From: Bacteroidia bacterium
GTDB lineage: Bacteria; Bacteroidota; Bacteroidia; Flavobacteriales; Flavobacteriaceae
Direction of reading: 5' to 3'
NCBI GenBank assembly: GCA_030432635.1
Contig: JAUIMB010000001.1
Coordinates: 186,001-250,000, forward strand
DNA: 64,000 nucleotides
Position numbers and translations under genes: made by a program. Position 1 is the stretch's first letter. Each line of letters opens with the position of its first letter. The notes beneath the pieces are model-generated. The model was not told the DNA's origin, ran no database searches, and was given only the letters and a program-made list of their open reading frames with translations. This document shows positions 37,964 to 45,827 of the stretch, piece after piece.

Positions 37964-39520
37964 CTAGTCACAGTTATTGTTTGTACTTACAGTGCCATGG
38001 TCGTTCCAGTCTCCACCAATAAATTCGTAGCATTTCTCTTGGGTCACATGGTTTAAATCGAAATCTTCGATTTCCTCAAAGTCTCCAAAGCCAATCTGAC
38101 TTTCAAATATAATTTCAACATCATAAGCTCCATTTGGTGGTGCAACAGTATGCTGCGAACCCTGATTCAATTCATATTTTGGCCCAGTAAGATAGAAGTT
38201 ACCTCCTGATGGCTTGTACTTAAAATAAAAGCGCGTATCATGATAAGAGTTATTGACGACATTTACATCTTCATGAACAAAATTTATGCTAGGATCACAC
38301 TCCTCTACGGTATATTCGGTATTGTAACCCATTTTCGCCAAGGCATTATCTTTTAAAAATCGTATTGTATAAGCAATAGGGACTCCTGGATTATCTGCGC
38401 TTACTATGGCATTAGAACCTGTTATGACATCTTTAATACCTCCAGGTCCAGAATTGATATCGGCATTATTTATAGGGCTTACCGCAACTTCAGCATTCCC
38501 ACCAATGGTTAAAAGTTTAAATGTAGATGTTGATAGTACTGATTCAAATTGAGAATTGTATGTTGCGTTCACATTAACACTATAATCCAAGGCTGCAGCA
38601 AGATCTACGTCTGCAGTTTCTTCGGTGTATTCTGTTTCCATACGAAGTAAGACGATTCGTCCATAAGCTACTGAACTGACATAAGCTGCAGGATTTTCAT
38701 CTGTAATCCTATTCATTACTTCTTCAACTGTTAACGTATTACCTAACATAGCTGCTGGTGATGATGGTGAATCCAAGGTTACCGTAAAAAACACTTGTTT
38801 AAATGACATCGTCGCTACCCTACGTTCAGTGTTATTGGTAAATTGTAATTGTGAAGCGACGTTATTATCTGCCCAAGCTAAATTGAGTCCGATATCCATA
38901 CTCATCTGTGTTGATGAATATAATGTTGCAGCAGAAAAAACCGAATTGGACGGATTTACATTTTCGTTCGCATTAGCATACCACCATTGCAGTGCGTCGT
39001 CAATTTTGTTGTCTACAGCAGACTTCGACGGTTGGTCAATATAAAGCACACCATTCTGGCCCATTCCAGGCAAGTTTATACTAATGGTATAATCCCCTTT
39101 TTCTATTGACAATGGGTCTGGAGTACCATTTAGCATATTCTCATTGGCGCTAACCAAAGCACCTGGATAAATAGCATCGATGTTTGGCCTTAGGATAGCC
39201 ACATCATCAAAATTGGAATCTAAGGAATAGTTGGTAATGCCACAATACGATGTTTGTCCATTTATAGGTTCAGAAAAGCCTGTTTCACTTGATATAGGAA
39301 CTCTACTGTTTGGCTCTCCTCCAGTATCTTTAACATTGAGTAAATCATTTGCATCGTAATTCAGTCCAAATATATACTCGTTAATACTCCCAGCATTAGG
39401 GTTCTCTGCTGGTCCAGCACTGTCATCTGGTTCACTACAATTAAAGATTAGTAATGCCAGTGTAAGGCACGTGAGTAGTTTTAAATAAAATTTGAAGCTA
39501 TTATATGATATTGTTTTCAT
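37964..39520 (-). CDS. Cholesterol-dependent-cytolysin-family pore-forming lipoprotein
   Basis: Predicted surface lipoprotein of 518 aa. Lipobox-like FNC (Cys28) is followed by S-E-P-D-D, an acidic run of the kind that exports Bacteroidota lipoproteins to the cell surface. The body aligns with thiol-activated cytolysins: IYPGALVSANENML (118-130), TISINLPGM, FKQVFFTVTLDSPSSP (240-254), YVSSVAYGRIVLLRMETE (280-297) and IRFLKDNALAKMGYNTEYT (386-404). Domain 4 (about 411-518) differs: the Trp-rich undecapeptide and the cholesterol Thr-Leu pair are absent, so the receptor is probably not cholesterol. It follows the cadherin-like lipoprotein gene by 18 bases in one operon. CDC-like proteins of Bacteroidota can kill bacteria; the target here is unknown. 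Confidence 0.85.
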   Translation of the reverse strand: MKTISYNSFKFYLKLLTCLTLALLIFNCSEPDDSAGPAENPNAGSINEYIFGLNYDANDLLNVKDTGGEPNSRVPISSETGFSEPINGQTSYCGITNYSLDSNFDDVAILRPNIDAIYPGALVSANENMLNGTPDPLSIEKGDYTISINLPGMGQNGVLYIDQPSKSAVDNKIDDALQWWYANANENVNPSNSVFSAATLYSSTQMSMDIGLNLAWADNNVASQLQFTNNTERRVATMSFKQVFFTVTLDSPSSPAAMLGNTLTVEEVMNRITDENPAAYVSSVAYGRIVLLRMETEYTEETADVDLAAALDYSVNVNATYNSQFESVLSTSTFKLLTIGGNAEVAVSPINNADINSGPGGIKDVITGSNAIVSADNPGVPIAYTIRFLKDNALAKMGYNTEYTVEECDPSINFVHEDVNVVNNSYHDTRFYFKYKPSGGNFYLTGPKYELNQGSQHTVAPPNGAYDVEIIFESQIGFGDFEEIEDFDLNHVTQEKCYEFIGGDWNDHGTVSTNNNCD

Positions 39521-39538
39521 GATTGTTTACGTTTTAAA

Positions 39539-40477
39539 TTAATCCCATTGTTTAATAGATGTACTTAAACCTTGCTGAAGTAGTACTTTACCTAAAACCC
39601 AATCGTCTAAAGTAGCCGTATTCCCTTCACCATGATTATAGCTGCTAGAGCTATCATCTTTAACTCCAAGTTTTAATGACGCATATAATCCTAAGTAAGC
39701 TTCAGAATTAGTTTTTGTATTTGCTCCCTTTAAAACAAAATGATTAAAGCCATCGTCATGTTCGGGAAGTAGCTCTCCAACACTAGAAAATGCATCTTCT
39801 GCTGAGGTTTCCGATAATTTTACCCGATTACTTGCAGCATTGCTTGACCAAGAATAATATTTGAACGCAAAGAAGTAATGATCTATAGGCATACTGTTTC
39901 CATTTGCATTTGCATAAGTCTTACCACCTGGCACCTGTTGTACAGAATTACTACTAAATAATTGATTATCTGAAGCACCACTTTTAGTAGTTTCAGCTAG
40001 GTAATTAGCCAGATCGTTATATTCACTTTCAGTAATCCATACCCACTCTCCTGGAGATGCATCTTCATAAGCCGTTCTCGTATTGCCACTTAAAAAAGCC
40101 CAAATATCATCAACGTCTTGGATATTTATTCGATATTGAATTAATTCAGTATCTGTTCCATTGCTTGCTTCTACAGTAACCAATAAAAACGCATTGGTTT
40201 CAAAATCAAAGGCCAACCAATCACCCACTATGAGTTCATTACCATTTAGAATTGCGGCTTGATCTGCAGTTACATTTGTAATAGAATAAGTTAAGCTTCC
40301 TTCTAAACTTGAATTGATAGTAGTGATAAAATCACCACTTGAAGGATATTCAGAAATGTTCACATTGATCACATTATCTGAAGGGTCATTTGAATCTCCA
40401 TCATCTTCTGAACTACAAGAAAAATGTAGTGCTAAACAGAAAATAAAGAGCAGTTTTAAAATTGAATTTGTTTTCAT
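39539..40477 (-). CDS. Surface lipoprotein with cadherin-like domain, partner of the cytolysin
   Basis: Protein of about 312 aa, start set at the ATG at 40477 so that the lipoprotein signal (LLFIFCLALHFSC, Cys21) is N-terminal; a longer frame to 40558 would bury it. After Cys comes S-S-E-D-D-G-D, a surface-export-like acidic run. Residues about 35-120 resemble a cadherin-like beta-sandwich (SLTYSIT, LAFDFETNAFLLVTVEASNGTD, YRINIQDVDD). The remaining ~190 residues, rich in Ser, Asn and aromatics (FFAFKYYSWSS), are unrecognised. It is the first gene of the operon with the cytolysin, so it may be a receptor-binding partner, chaperone or immunity factor. Confidence 0.7.
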   Translation of the reverse strand: MKTNSILKLLFIFCLALHFSCSSEDDGDSNDPSDNVINVNISEYPSSGDFITTINSSLEGSLTYSITNVTADQAAILNGNELIVGDWLAFDFETNAFLLVTVEASNGTDTELIQYRINIQDVDDIWAFLSGNTRTAYEDASPGEWVWITESEYNDLANYLAETTKSGASDNQLFSSNSVQQVPGGKTYANANGNSMPIDHYFFAFKYYSWSSNAASNRVKLSETSAEDAFSSVGELLPEHDDGFNHFVLKGANTKTNSEAYLGLYASLKLGVKDDSSSSYNHGEGNTATLDDWVLGKVLLQQGLSTSIKQWD

Positions 40478-40867
40478 TGGATAAAAATTTTGTGGTTTTG
40501 ATTTTTGTAGCGACTTACAACTGGAAAAGTCTGCAGCCAATCCAGTGCAAGACACCACAAAATATTTATGCCATTATGTATTAATGACGATCCAAAACTA
40601 GCATCGAATGTCTTTGAAATCTAATTTTCAGTATGGACAAAGTATGGACAGGCGACTAAAAAATTCATATATTCTAAATACTTCTTTAAAATTCATAAAC
40701 TTCATAACATATTGATATACTGAACAATACATTCATTAAAAACGAATCCACTTATAGACTACATATGGACAAAGCTGTTTTAAAAACGAATGAGTCATTT
40801 TACTAAATGTCCATACCTTATTAAATTTAATTAACTTCGTAAGCATTAATAACCAACAACTTATAGC
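40478..40867. promoter_or_regulatory. Divergent control region with repeated TATGGACA motif
   Basis: Intergenic region between the cytolysin operon and the TPR/HTH regulator. TATGGACA occurs at 40632-40639, 40643-40650 (direct repeats 11 bases apart) and 40764-40771, and inverted at 40808-40815. TTAAAAACGAAT occurs twice, at 40736-40747 and 40780-40791. This much repetition in under 200 bases suggests binding sites for a regulator, plausibly the adjacent one. Confidence 0.6.
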
Positions 40868-42745
40868 ATGCGTTTTTTTATTCTAACTTCAATTTGTTGT
40901 CTGTGTTCTTTTCAACTTTTGGCGCAACGGCAAAACAAAATTGATAGCTTAAAACATAGACTTGCGAGCTCCAAAATTGATATAGAAAAGTTTAATGTTT
41001 TGAATCATTTATGGAATGAACACATAAATAATGATGTAGAACAAGCATTAAAGTATTCTGAGAAAATGATAACGCTTGGTAAGCAACTAAAAGTAGATAC
41101 AATTTATAGTTTTGGTCTAGAGCGAAAAGCAGTAAGTTATGCTTATATGAACATTTTTGATAGTTCAAATGTGTATTTTAAAAGCGCTTTAAAAATGTAT
41201 CGTGCCAATAAAGATTATAGTAAAATGGCAGGCATACAAAGAAATTTAGGTCAAGATCACAATATGATTGGAAATCTGGATAGTGCGTTTCACTATTATG
41301 AAAAAGCAGAAAAAAATTATAGAAAAGTCAATGATTCTGTTGGAATAGCCGACATCTACAATTCGCAAGCTATCGTTTACCTAATGAAAGGTTATTACAA
41401 TCTTGCCTTAGAAAAAGCAATCAAGGGAGAAAAAATATTTGTCAAAAAAAATAAACCGATAGATCTTAACCAAAATAGAATGGTGATTGCTACGACTTAT
41501 TCTGAAATGAAAGACACATTAAACGCCATTAAATACTACAAAAAAATTGTAGACTATTTTAAAGATCAACAACAAAAAAGACAAGTCTTTTCTACGATGC
41601 ATCTATTAGTTAGACTTCAAATACCAGATCCTACATTAGATAATGACACTAAAAATAGCATTGATGAATTAATAGTTTTAAGCAATGACCTAAAAGATCC
41701 TTCATTAATAGATGATGCTCTTAAAAACAGAGCAGATTTTAATTTTCGAAATGATGATTTTGTAAAGGCAAAAAACATCTATGAAGGTATAGTTGAAAGG
41801 TCATTTTCCAGAAATGACATGTATTCATTTGCTGAGAGTAATAAAAATTTAGGAAAAACACTGTTGGCGCTTAAAGATTATGATAATGCCATCAAGGCTT
41901 TGGAAAAAGCTAAAGAAGAGGCAGAACAATTAAACATTGAATCTCTACAGCTTGAAATTAATAAATTACTCTCTCAATCCTACGAAGCAACAGGCAATTA
42001 TAAAAAAAGTCTCATTCATTTTAAAGCTTACAAATCGCTTGGTGACACCATCTATAATGTTCAAAGTACCAACCGGTTTTCTGAGCTACAAACGATTTTT
42101 GAAACCGAAAAAAAGGAAGCTGAAATAGCACTTCAAAACGAAGAAATAAAAACACTAAATATTCAAACGAAAAACGATCAACTCACAAAAACACTTTATG
42201 CAATTGGTATGGTGTCATTGGTTGTGACTGCTGGTCTACTTTATTTTGGATTCAAGCAACGCATTAAAAAGAACAAACTCGAGCGTGAAAAACAAGAAGC
42301 AATCTATAGGCAAGAAATAGAATTCAAGAAAAAGGAATTAGCTTCCCAAACCTTGCATCTCGTTCAGAAGAATACATTCTTACAAGAGTTGAAAGAAAAT
42401 CTTGAGAAGATTAGGAAATCGCCAGAATTGTTTAAGGTTGAATTCAGGAGACTGGTGATGTTATTGAAAAAGCAAAACGCTGAAGATAAGGACTGGGAAG
42501 TGTTTAAGTCCTATTTTTCAGAAGTACATAATAATTTCGACCATAAAATAAAGGCCATTTCTGAAGAGGTGACCGAAAAGGAAATCCGCTTGGCTTCTTT
42601 TCTTAGAATGAATTTATCCACCAAGGAAATCGCGTCCATGCTTAACGTGTTACCCGATAGTGTCCTTAAATCAAAATACCGATTGAAGAAAAAACTACAA
42701 CTTCATAAGGAAGAGGATTTAACGCAATTTTTAAATACCTTATAA
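40868..42745 (+). CDS. TPR-repeat membrane regulator with C-terminal HTH
   Basis: Protein of 625 aa typical of Bacteroidota one-protein regulators. It has a signal peptide (LTSICCLCSFQLLAQ), several TPR repeats (roughly 80-400, e.g. NLGKTLLALKDYDNAIKALEKAKEEAEQLN), a membrane helix near 441-463, a coiled coil, and a C-terminal LuxR-like helix-turn-helix (VTEKEIRLASFLRMNLSTKEIASML, about 570-595). The TPRs would sense in the periplasm and the HTH bind DNA inside. It is divergent from the cytolysin operon and shares the repeat-rich intergenic region with it, so it is the likely controller. Confidence 0.85.
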   Translation: MRFFILTSICCLCSFQLLAQRQNKIDSLKHRLASSKIDIEKFNVLNHLWNEHINNDVEQALKYSEKMITLGKQLKVDTIYSFGLERKAVSYAYMNIFDSSNVYFKSALKMYRANKDYSKMAGIQRNLGQDHNMIGNLDSAFHYYEKAEKNYRKVNDSVGIADIYNSQAIVYLMKGYYNLALEKAIKGEKIFVKKNKPIDLNQNRMVIATTYSEMKDTLNAIKYYKKIVDYFKDQQQKRQVFSTMHLLVRLQIPDPTLDNDTKNSIDELIVLSNDLKDPSLIDDALKNRADFNFRNDDFVKAKNIYEGIVERSFSRNDMYSFAESNKNLGKTLLALKDYDNAIKALEKAKEEAEQLNIESLQLEINKLLSQSYEATGNYKKSLIHFKAYKSLGDTIYNVQSTNRFSELQTIFETEKKEAEIALQNEEIKTLNIQTKNDQLTKTLYAIGMVSLVVTAGLLYFGFKQRIKKNKLEREKQEAIYRQEIEFKKKELASQTLHLVQKNTFLQELKENLEKIRKSPELFKVEFRRLVMLLKKQNAEDKDWEVFKSYFSEVHNNFDHKIKAISEEVTEKEIRLASFLRMNLSTKEIASMLNVLPDSVLKSKYRLKKKLQLHKEEDLTQFLNTL

Positions 42746-42755
42746 ATTTAGCTCG

Positions 42756-42763
42756 TATCTTTG
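42756..42763 (+). promoter_or_regulatory. Candidate -7 box at the DCC gene start
   Basis: TATCTTTG matches TAnnTTTG and ends 4 bases before the GTG start at 42768, so the transcript would be nearly leaderless. Confidence 0.35.
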
Positions 42764-42767
42764 CTAT

Positions 42768-43187
42768 GTGATAGAGAACTTACCTAAAGACAAACAATTG
42801 ATCCTGTTTGATGGTGTTTGCAATCTGTGCAATTCATCGATTCAATATGTTATCAAACACGACCAAAAACATCGGTTTATGTTTGCTGCCTTACAAAGTG
42901 AAGCTGGTCAAAAACTTCTTGAAACCTACCAAATTGACACCTCAAAAACAGATTCCATTGTATTGTATTCTGAAGCTAACGGACTTTCGATAAAGTCTTC
43001 GGCAGCATTAAAAATTGCCAAACACCTAGGTTTTCCAAGAAATTTGATGGTTGTGTTTTTTATTGTTCCGACCTTTATTCGAAATTTGGTTTACGATTAC
43101 GTGGCCAAAAATCGCTACAAATGGTATGGCAAAAAGGATGAATGTATGATTCCTACTCCAGAGCTTAAGCAAAAGTTTTTACAATAA
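42768..43187 (+). CDS. DCC-family (DUF393) thiol-disulfide oxidoreductase-like protein
   Basis: Protein of 139 aa beginning at GTG 42768 (MIENLPKDKQ). It shows the family hallmark LILFDGVCNLCNSSIQYVIKHD with the D-x-x-C-x-x-C motif, and later FAALQSEAGQKLL and IKSSAALKIAKHLGFP. The family has a thioredoxin-like fold and presumed redox function; substrates are unknown. It lies 22 bases after the TPR regulator and ends at a strong terminator. Confidence 0.9.
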   Translation: MIENLPKDKQLILFDGVCNLCNSSIQYVIKHDQKHRFMFAALQSEAGQKLLETYQIDTSKTDSIVLYSEANGLSIKSSAALKIAKHLGFPRNLMVVFFIVPTFIRNLVYDYVAKNRYKWYGKKDECMIPTPELKQKFLQ

Positions 43188-43218
43188 AAAACGTCCTTTT
43201 GGGTAGAAAGGACGTTTT
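43188..43218 (+). terminator. Intrinsic terminator after the DCC gene
   Basis: AAAACGTCCTTT (43188-43199) pairs perfectly with AAAGGACGTTTT (43207-43218), a 12-base stem with a 7-base loop. It begins right at the DCC stop. Confidence 0.85.
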
Positions 43219-43549
43219 CAATTAACAACTAATTAAAACTAATTTAACTCTAAAATAATTATTTAATCAAGAGGGTTTATCTATTGCTAGATTATTGATT
43301 AATAGCACATTATTTATATAGTAAATTTACATTTCTCTTAAAGTCTTGAGCAAAACTATCGGTATAATCACCAAAAAAATTGATTAAATCAATACAAGTG
43401 CAAAAAACATCTACAAGATGCACTATGATCTAATTACGTCTCGCTCATCAATTGTATAAGTTCACTCACCCAATTTACCATTTAACGAATTACACGTTTT
43501 TTACGCGATGTGATTCCTGTAGTTTTATAATGATTTAAACCAACCCACT
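43219..43549. other. AT-rich intergenic stretch before the MuiA-like gene
   Basis: About 330 bases without an ORF of note. No perfect TAnnTTTG box, clear repeat or hairpin was found. It presumably holds the promoter of the MuiA-like gene. Confidence 0.4.
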
Positions 43550-45676
43550 ATGAATTATCTTACCTGTCTTTTATTATTACTATCAACACTTTCGTTTGCA
43601 AACCCTAAACAAGGAACACCATCCACCTTAAAAAATGTCACTGTATATTTAAGTGGTGCCCAAATTGAGCGCAATGCAAAAGTTCAACTCAGCAAAGGGA
43701 CCTCTGTGTTTACTTTTGATAAGTTATCACCTAATATAGAGGAAAGCAGTATACAAGTCTCCGGATTGCAGCATGCTTCAATTCTATCCATAAATTATGG
43801 AATCAACTATCTTTCCAAACAAGATAAGTCACAAGAGGTTGAGAATATCCAAAATCAAATCAAGCTGTTATATGACCAAATTCAAAAGGAAGAACACAAC
43901 ATAGCTGGTTTCAATGAAGAACTATCTCTCATTACGCAAAACAGAGCTTTAGGCAATACCGCAGAGGTGGTCAACCTTGAAAAACTTCAGAAGTTTGCCT
44001 CATATTACAGAACACGTGTTACTGAAATCAAAACCATCATCTATCAATCCACAAAACTCAAGAATGAACTGAACGATCAAATCTCAGATCTGAACAAACA
44101 ATTGAAAGAACTTAATGTCGATGACAAAGTCCAAACAGGTGAAATCAAAATCAAGTTGAATACAGAGATTGCAACCACATTGGATTTGGTGATTAAATAT
44201 AACGTGAGTAACGCAGGATGGTTTCCTATTTACGATATAAAGGCAGACAATGTGAATTCACCTTTGGTCTTAAAATACAAAGCACATGTATATCAAAACA
44301 CGGGTAATAATTGGGATGATGTGAAACTTACGCTATCTACCAGTGACCCAAATACCAATAACATAAAACCTGAGGTCAATCCGAAATACCTCAATTTCAT
44401 TAGTCGATACAGCAACTACACATCGAATAGAGCAACCAGAAGTTACAACTATAAATACAATCCTCTGGTAAAGCACGTTTCTGGTGTGGTCACTTCAGCA
44501 GTTGATGGTTTGCCATTGCCTGGTGCAAGTGTCATTATAAAAGGTACGACCATAGGAACCCAAACCGATTTTGATGGTAGGTATTCTTTACAGACCAGTG
44601 AAGGTCAAGAACTCGTTTTTTCTTATGTAGGAATGCAAACCGTAGAACTACCCATCCATTCTAGTATTATGAATGTAGCAGTACAAGACAATTTAGAAGC
44701 TTTGGATGAAGTGGTCATAACAGCCAACTCAAAGAGAAGACCTAATGCAAATTTTTCCCAAACGTTGCAAGGTCAAGTAGCAGGACTACAAATTAATGGA
44801 AGTAATGGAGCTCCTGAGGCAAATACATACATCAACTTGAGAGGTGTAAGTTCATTACATGGGAATAAACAACCTTTGTTTGTAGTTGATGGTGCTATAG
44901 TAAGTGCGTATAACTTCAGGTCACTCGATCCAAATATGATTGCATCGGTAGAAGTCGTAAAAGACGCTTCAGCAAAATCCCTTTATGGTTCGAGAGCTGC
45001 ACATGGCGTCATCGTGGTTCAAACAAAGGATATCGAGCATACATCCAAAGGAGATATCATTGAAGAAGGCATCACCAACACACGTTTTGAAATACAGAAA
45101 ACCCATACCATCAATAGCGATGGTGATATTGCTGTCATAGAAATTGAATCCTACAAAGTACCAGCAACCTACTCGTATTTCACTGCGCCAGTTCTCAATG
45201 AAAATGTTTTTCTTACAGCAAAAATTGACAATTGGGAACAATATCGATTGCTTCCTGCTGAAGCCAATGTTTATTTTGAAGGCAGTTATTCAGGAAAGAC
45301 CAATATCAATCCGAATCAAACTGCAGAAGCGCTAACCATTTCCTTAGGTGTTGATCCCAACGTCGTAGTGAAGCGCACACAACCAAATGATTTCAAGAAA
45401 AATGCATTCATTGGAAGCAATAGGATTATCGCGAAGCAATTTGATATTGAATTGAAAAACAACAAATTGACAGCAATTGATTTGGTACTCTATGATAGAA
45501 TTCCAATTAGTCAAAACAAGCAAATTAAAATCGACGATATTGAAACCGGATCTGCTACATACGATGATGAAAAGGGCATCCTAAAGTGGTCATTGCATCT
45601 CGACGCCAACACCAAAAACACAGAATCATTTTCATATGTTATCAAATATCCAAGGTACAAACGGGTAAACCTTTAA
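43550..45676 (+). CDS. MuiA-like DUF4139 protein with inserted TonB-plug domain
   Basis: Secreted protein of 708 aa. The first part (NVTVYLSGAQIERNAKVQLSKG, about 27-95) is the DUF4140-type N terminus, then a coiled coil (95-200), then the start of DUF4139 (VIKYNVSNAGWFPIYDIKAD; YQNTGNNWDDVKLTLST). Near 309-385 a carboxypeptidase-regulatory-like module appears (HVSGVVTSAVDGLPLPGASV), followed by a SusC-type plug (about 388-489: LQGQVAGLQINGSNGAPEA, NLRGVSS, SLYGSRAAHGVIVVQTK). DUF4139 then resumes to the end. There is no beta-barrel, so it is not a receptor. The plug may be a protein-binding module. No stop or frameshift marks the joins. Confidence 0.85.
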   Translation: MNYLTCLLLLLSTLSFANPKQGTPSTLKNVTVYLSGAQIERNAKVQLSKGTSVFTFDKLSPNIEESSIQVSGLQHASILSINYGINYLSKQDKSQEVENIQNQIKLLYDQIQKEEHNIAGFNEELSLITQNRALGNTAEVVNLEKLQKFASYYRTRVTEIKTIIYQSTKLKNELNDQISDLNKQLKELNVDDKVQTGEIKIKLNTEIATTLDLVIKYNVSNAGWFPIYDIKADNVNSPLVLKYKAHVYQNTGNNWDDVKLTLSTSDPNTNNIKPEVNPKYLNFISRYSNYTSNRATRSYNYKYNPLVKHVSGVVTSAVDGLPLPGASVIIKGTTIGTQTDFDGRYSLQTSEGQELVFSYVGMQTVELPIHSSIMNVAVQDNLEALDEVVITANSKRRPNANFSQTLQGQVAGLQINGSNGAPEANTYINLRGVSSLHGNKQPLFVVDGAIVSAYNFRSLDPNMIASVEVVKDASAKSLYGSRAAHGVIVVQTKDIEHTSKGDIIEEGITNTRFEIQKTHTINSDGDIAVIEIESYKVPATYSYFTAPVLNENVFLTAKIDNWEQYRLLPAEANVYFEGSYSGKTNINPNQTAEALTISLGVDPNVVVKRTQPNDFKKNAFIGSNRIIAKQFDIELKNNKLTAIDLVLYDRIPISQNKQIKIDDIETGSATYDDEKGILKWSLHLDANTKNTESFSYVIKYPRYKRVNL

Positions 45677-45698
45677 AAACATAGCAATATAAAGCCAT

Positions 45699-45821
45699 AA
45701 AGTAAAACAGCTAGCTTGAGCCTTACTGCTGAAAGAAAGGAACGAATTGAGCTCTTGTTTGGTGCAAGTCCAACATCAAACAAGTTTCAGGGATTCTACC
45801 TTGGAAGGTCTGTTTTGCTTT
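45699..45821. ncRNA. Candidate structured RNA element, nested stems
   Basis: Three nested pairings: AAAGTAAAACAG (45699-45710) with CTGTTTTGCTTT (45810-45821), one G-U; CTGAAA (45729-45734) with TTTCAG (45785-45790); and CTTGTTTGGTG (45754-45764) with CATCAAACAAG (45774-45784), one G-U, closing a CAAGTCCAA loop. It sits between convergent genes. The pairing reads best on the + strand because the G-U pairs fall there. Not identified; a two-way terminator is the plain alternative. Confidence 0.35.
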
Positions 45822-45827
45822 AGGGTT

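Noticed and set aside
37964-39520. Calling the pore former a cholesterol-binding cytolysin
   Set aside because: The undecapeptide and Thr-Leu motif of domain 4 are absent, so cholesterol binding is not supported.
45699-45821. Cobalamin riboswitch
   Set aside because: Only the TTGG-TGCAAGT-CCAA loop fits; the B12-box and CCCGC segment are missing and no + strand gene follows.
45699-45821. Group II intron fragment
   Set aside because: No domain V (AGC/GAAA hairpin), no reverse transcriptase and no intron boundaries could be found.
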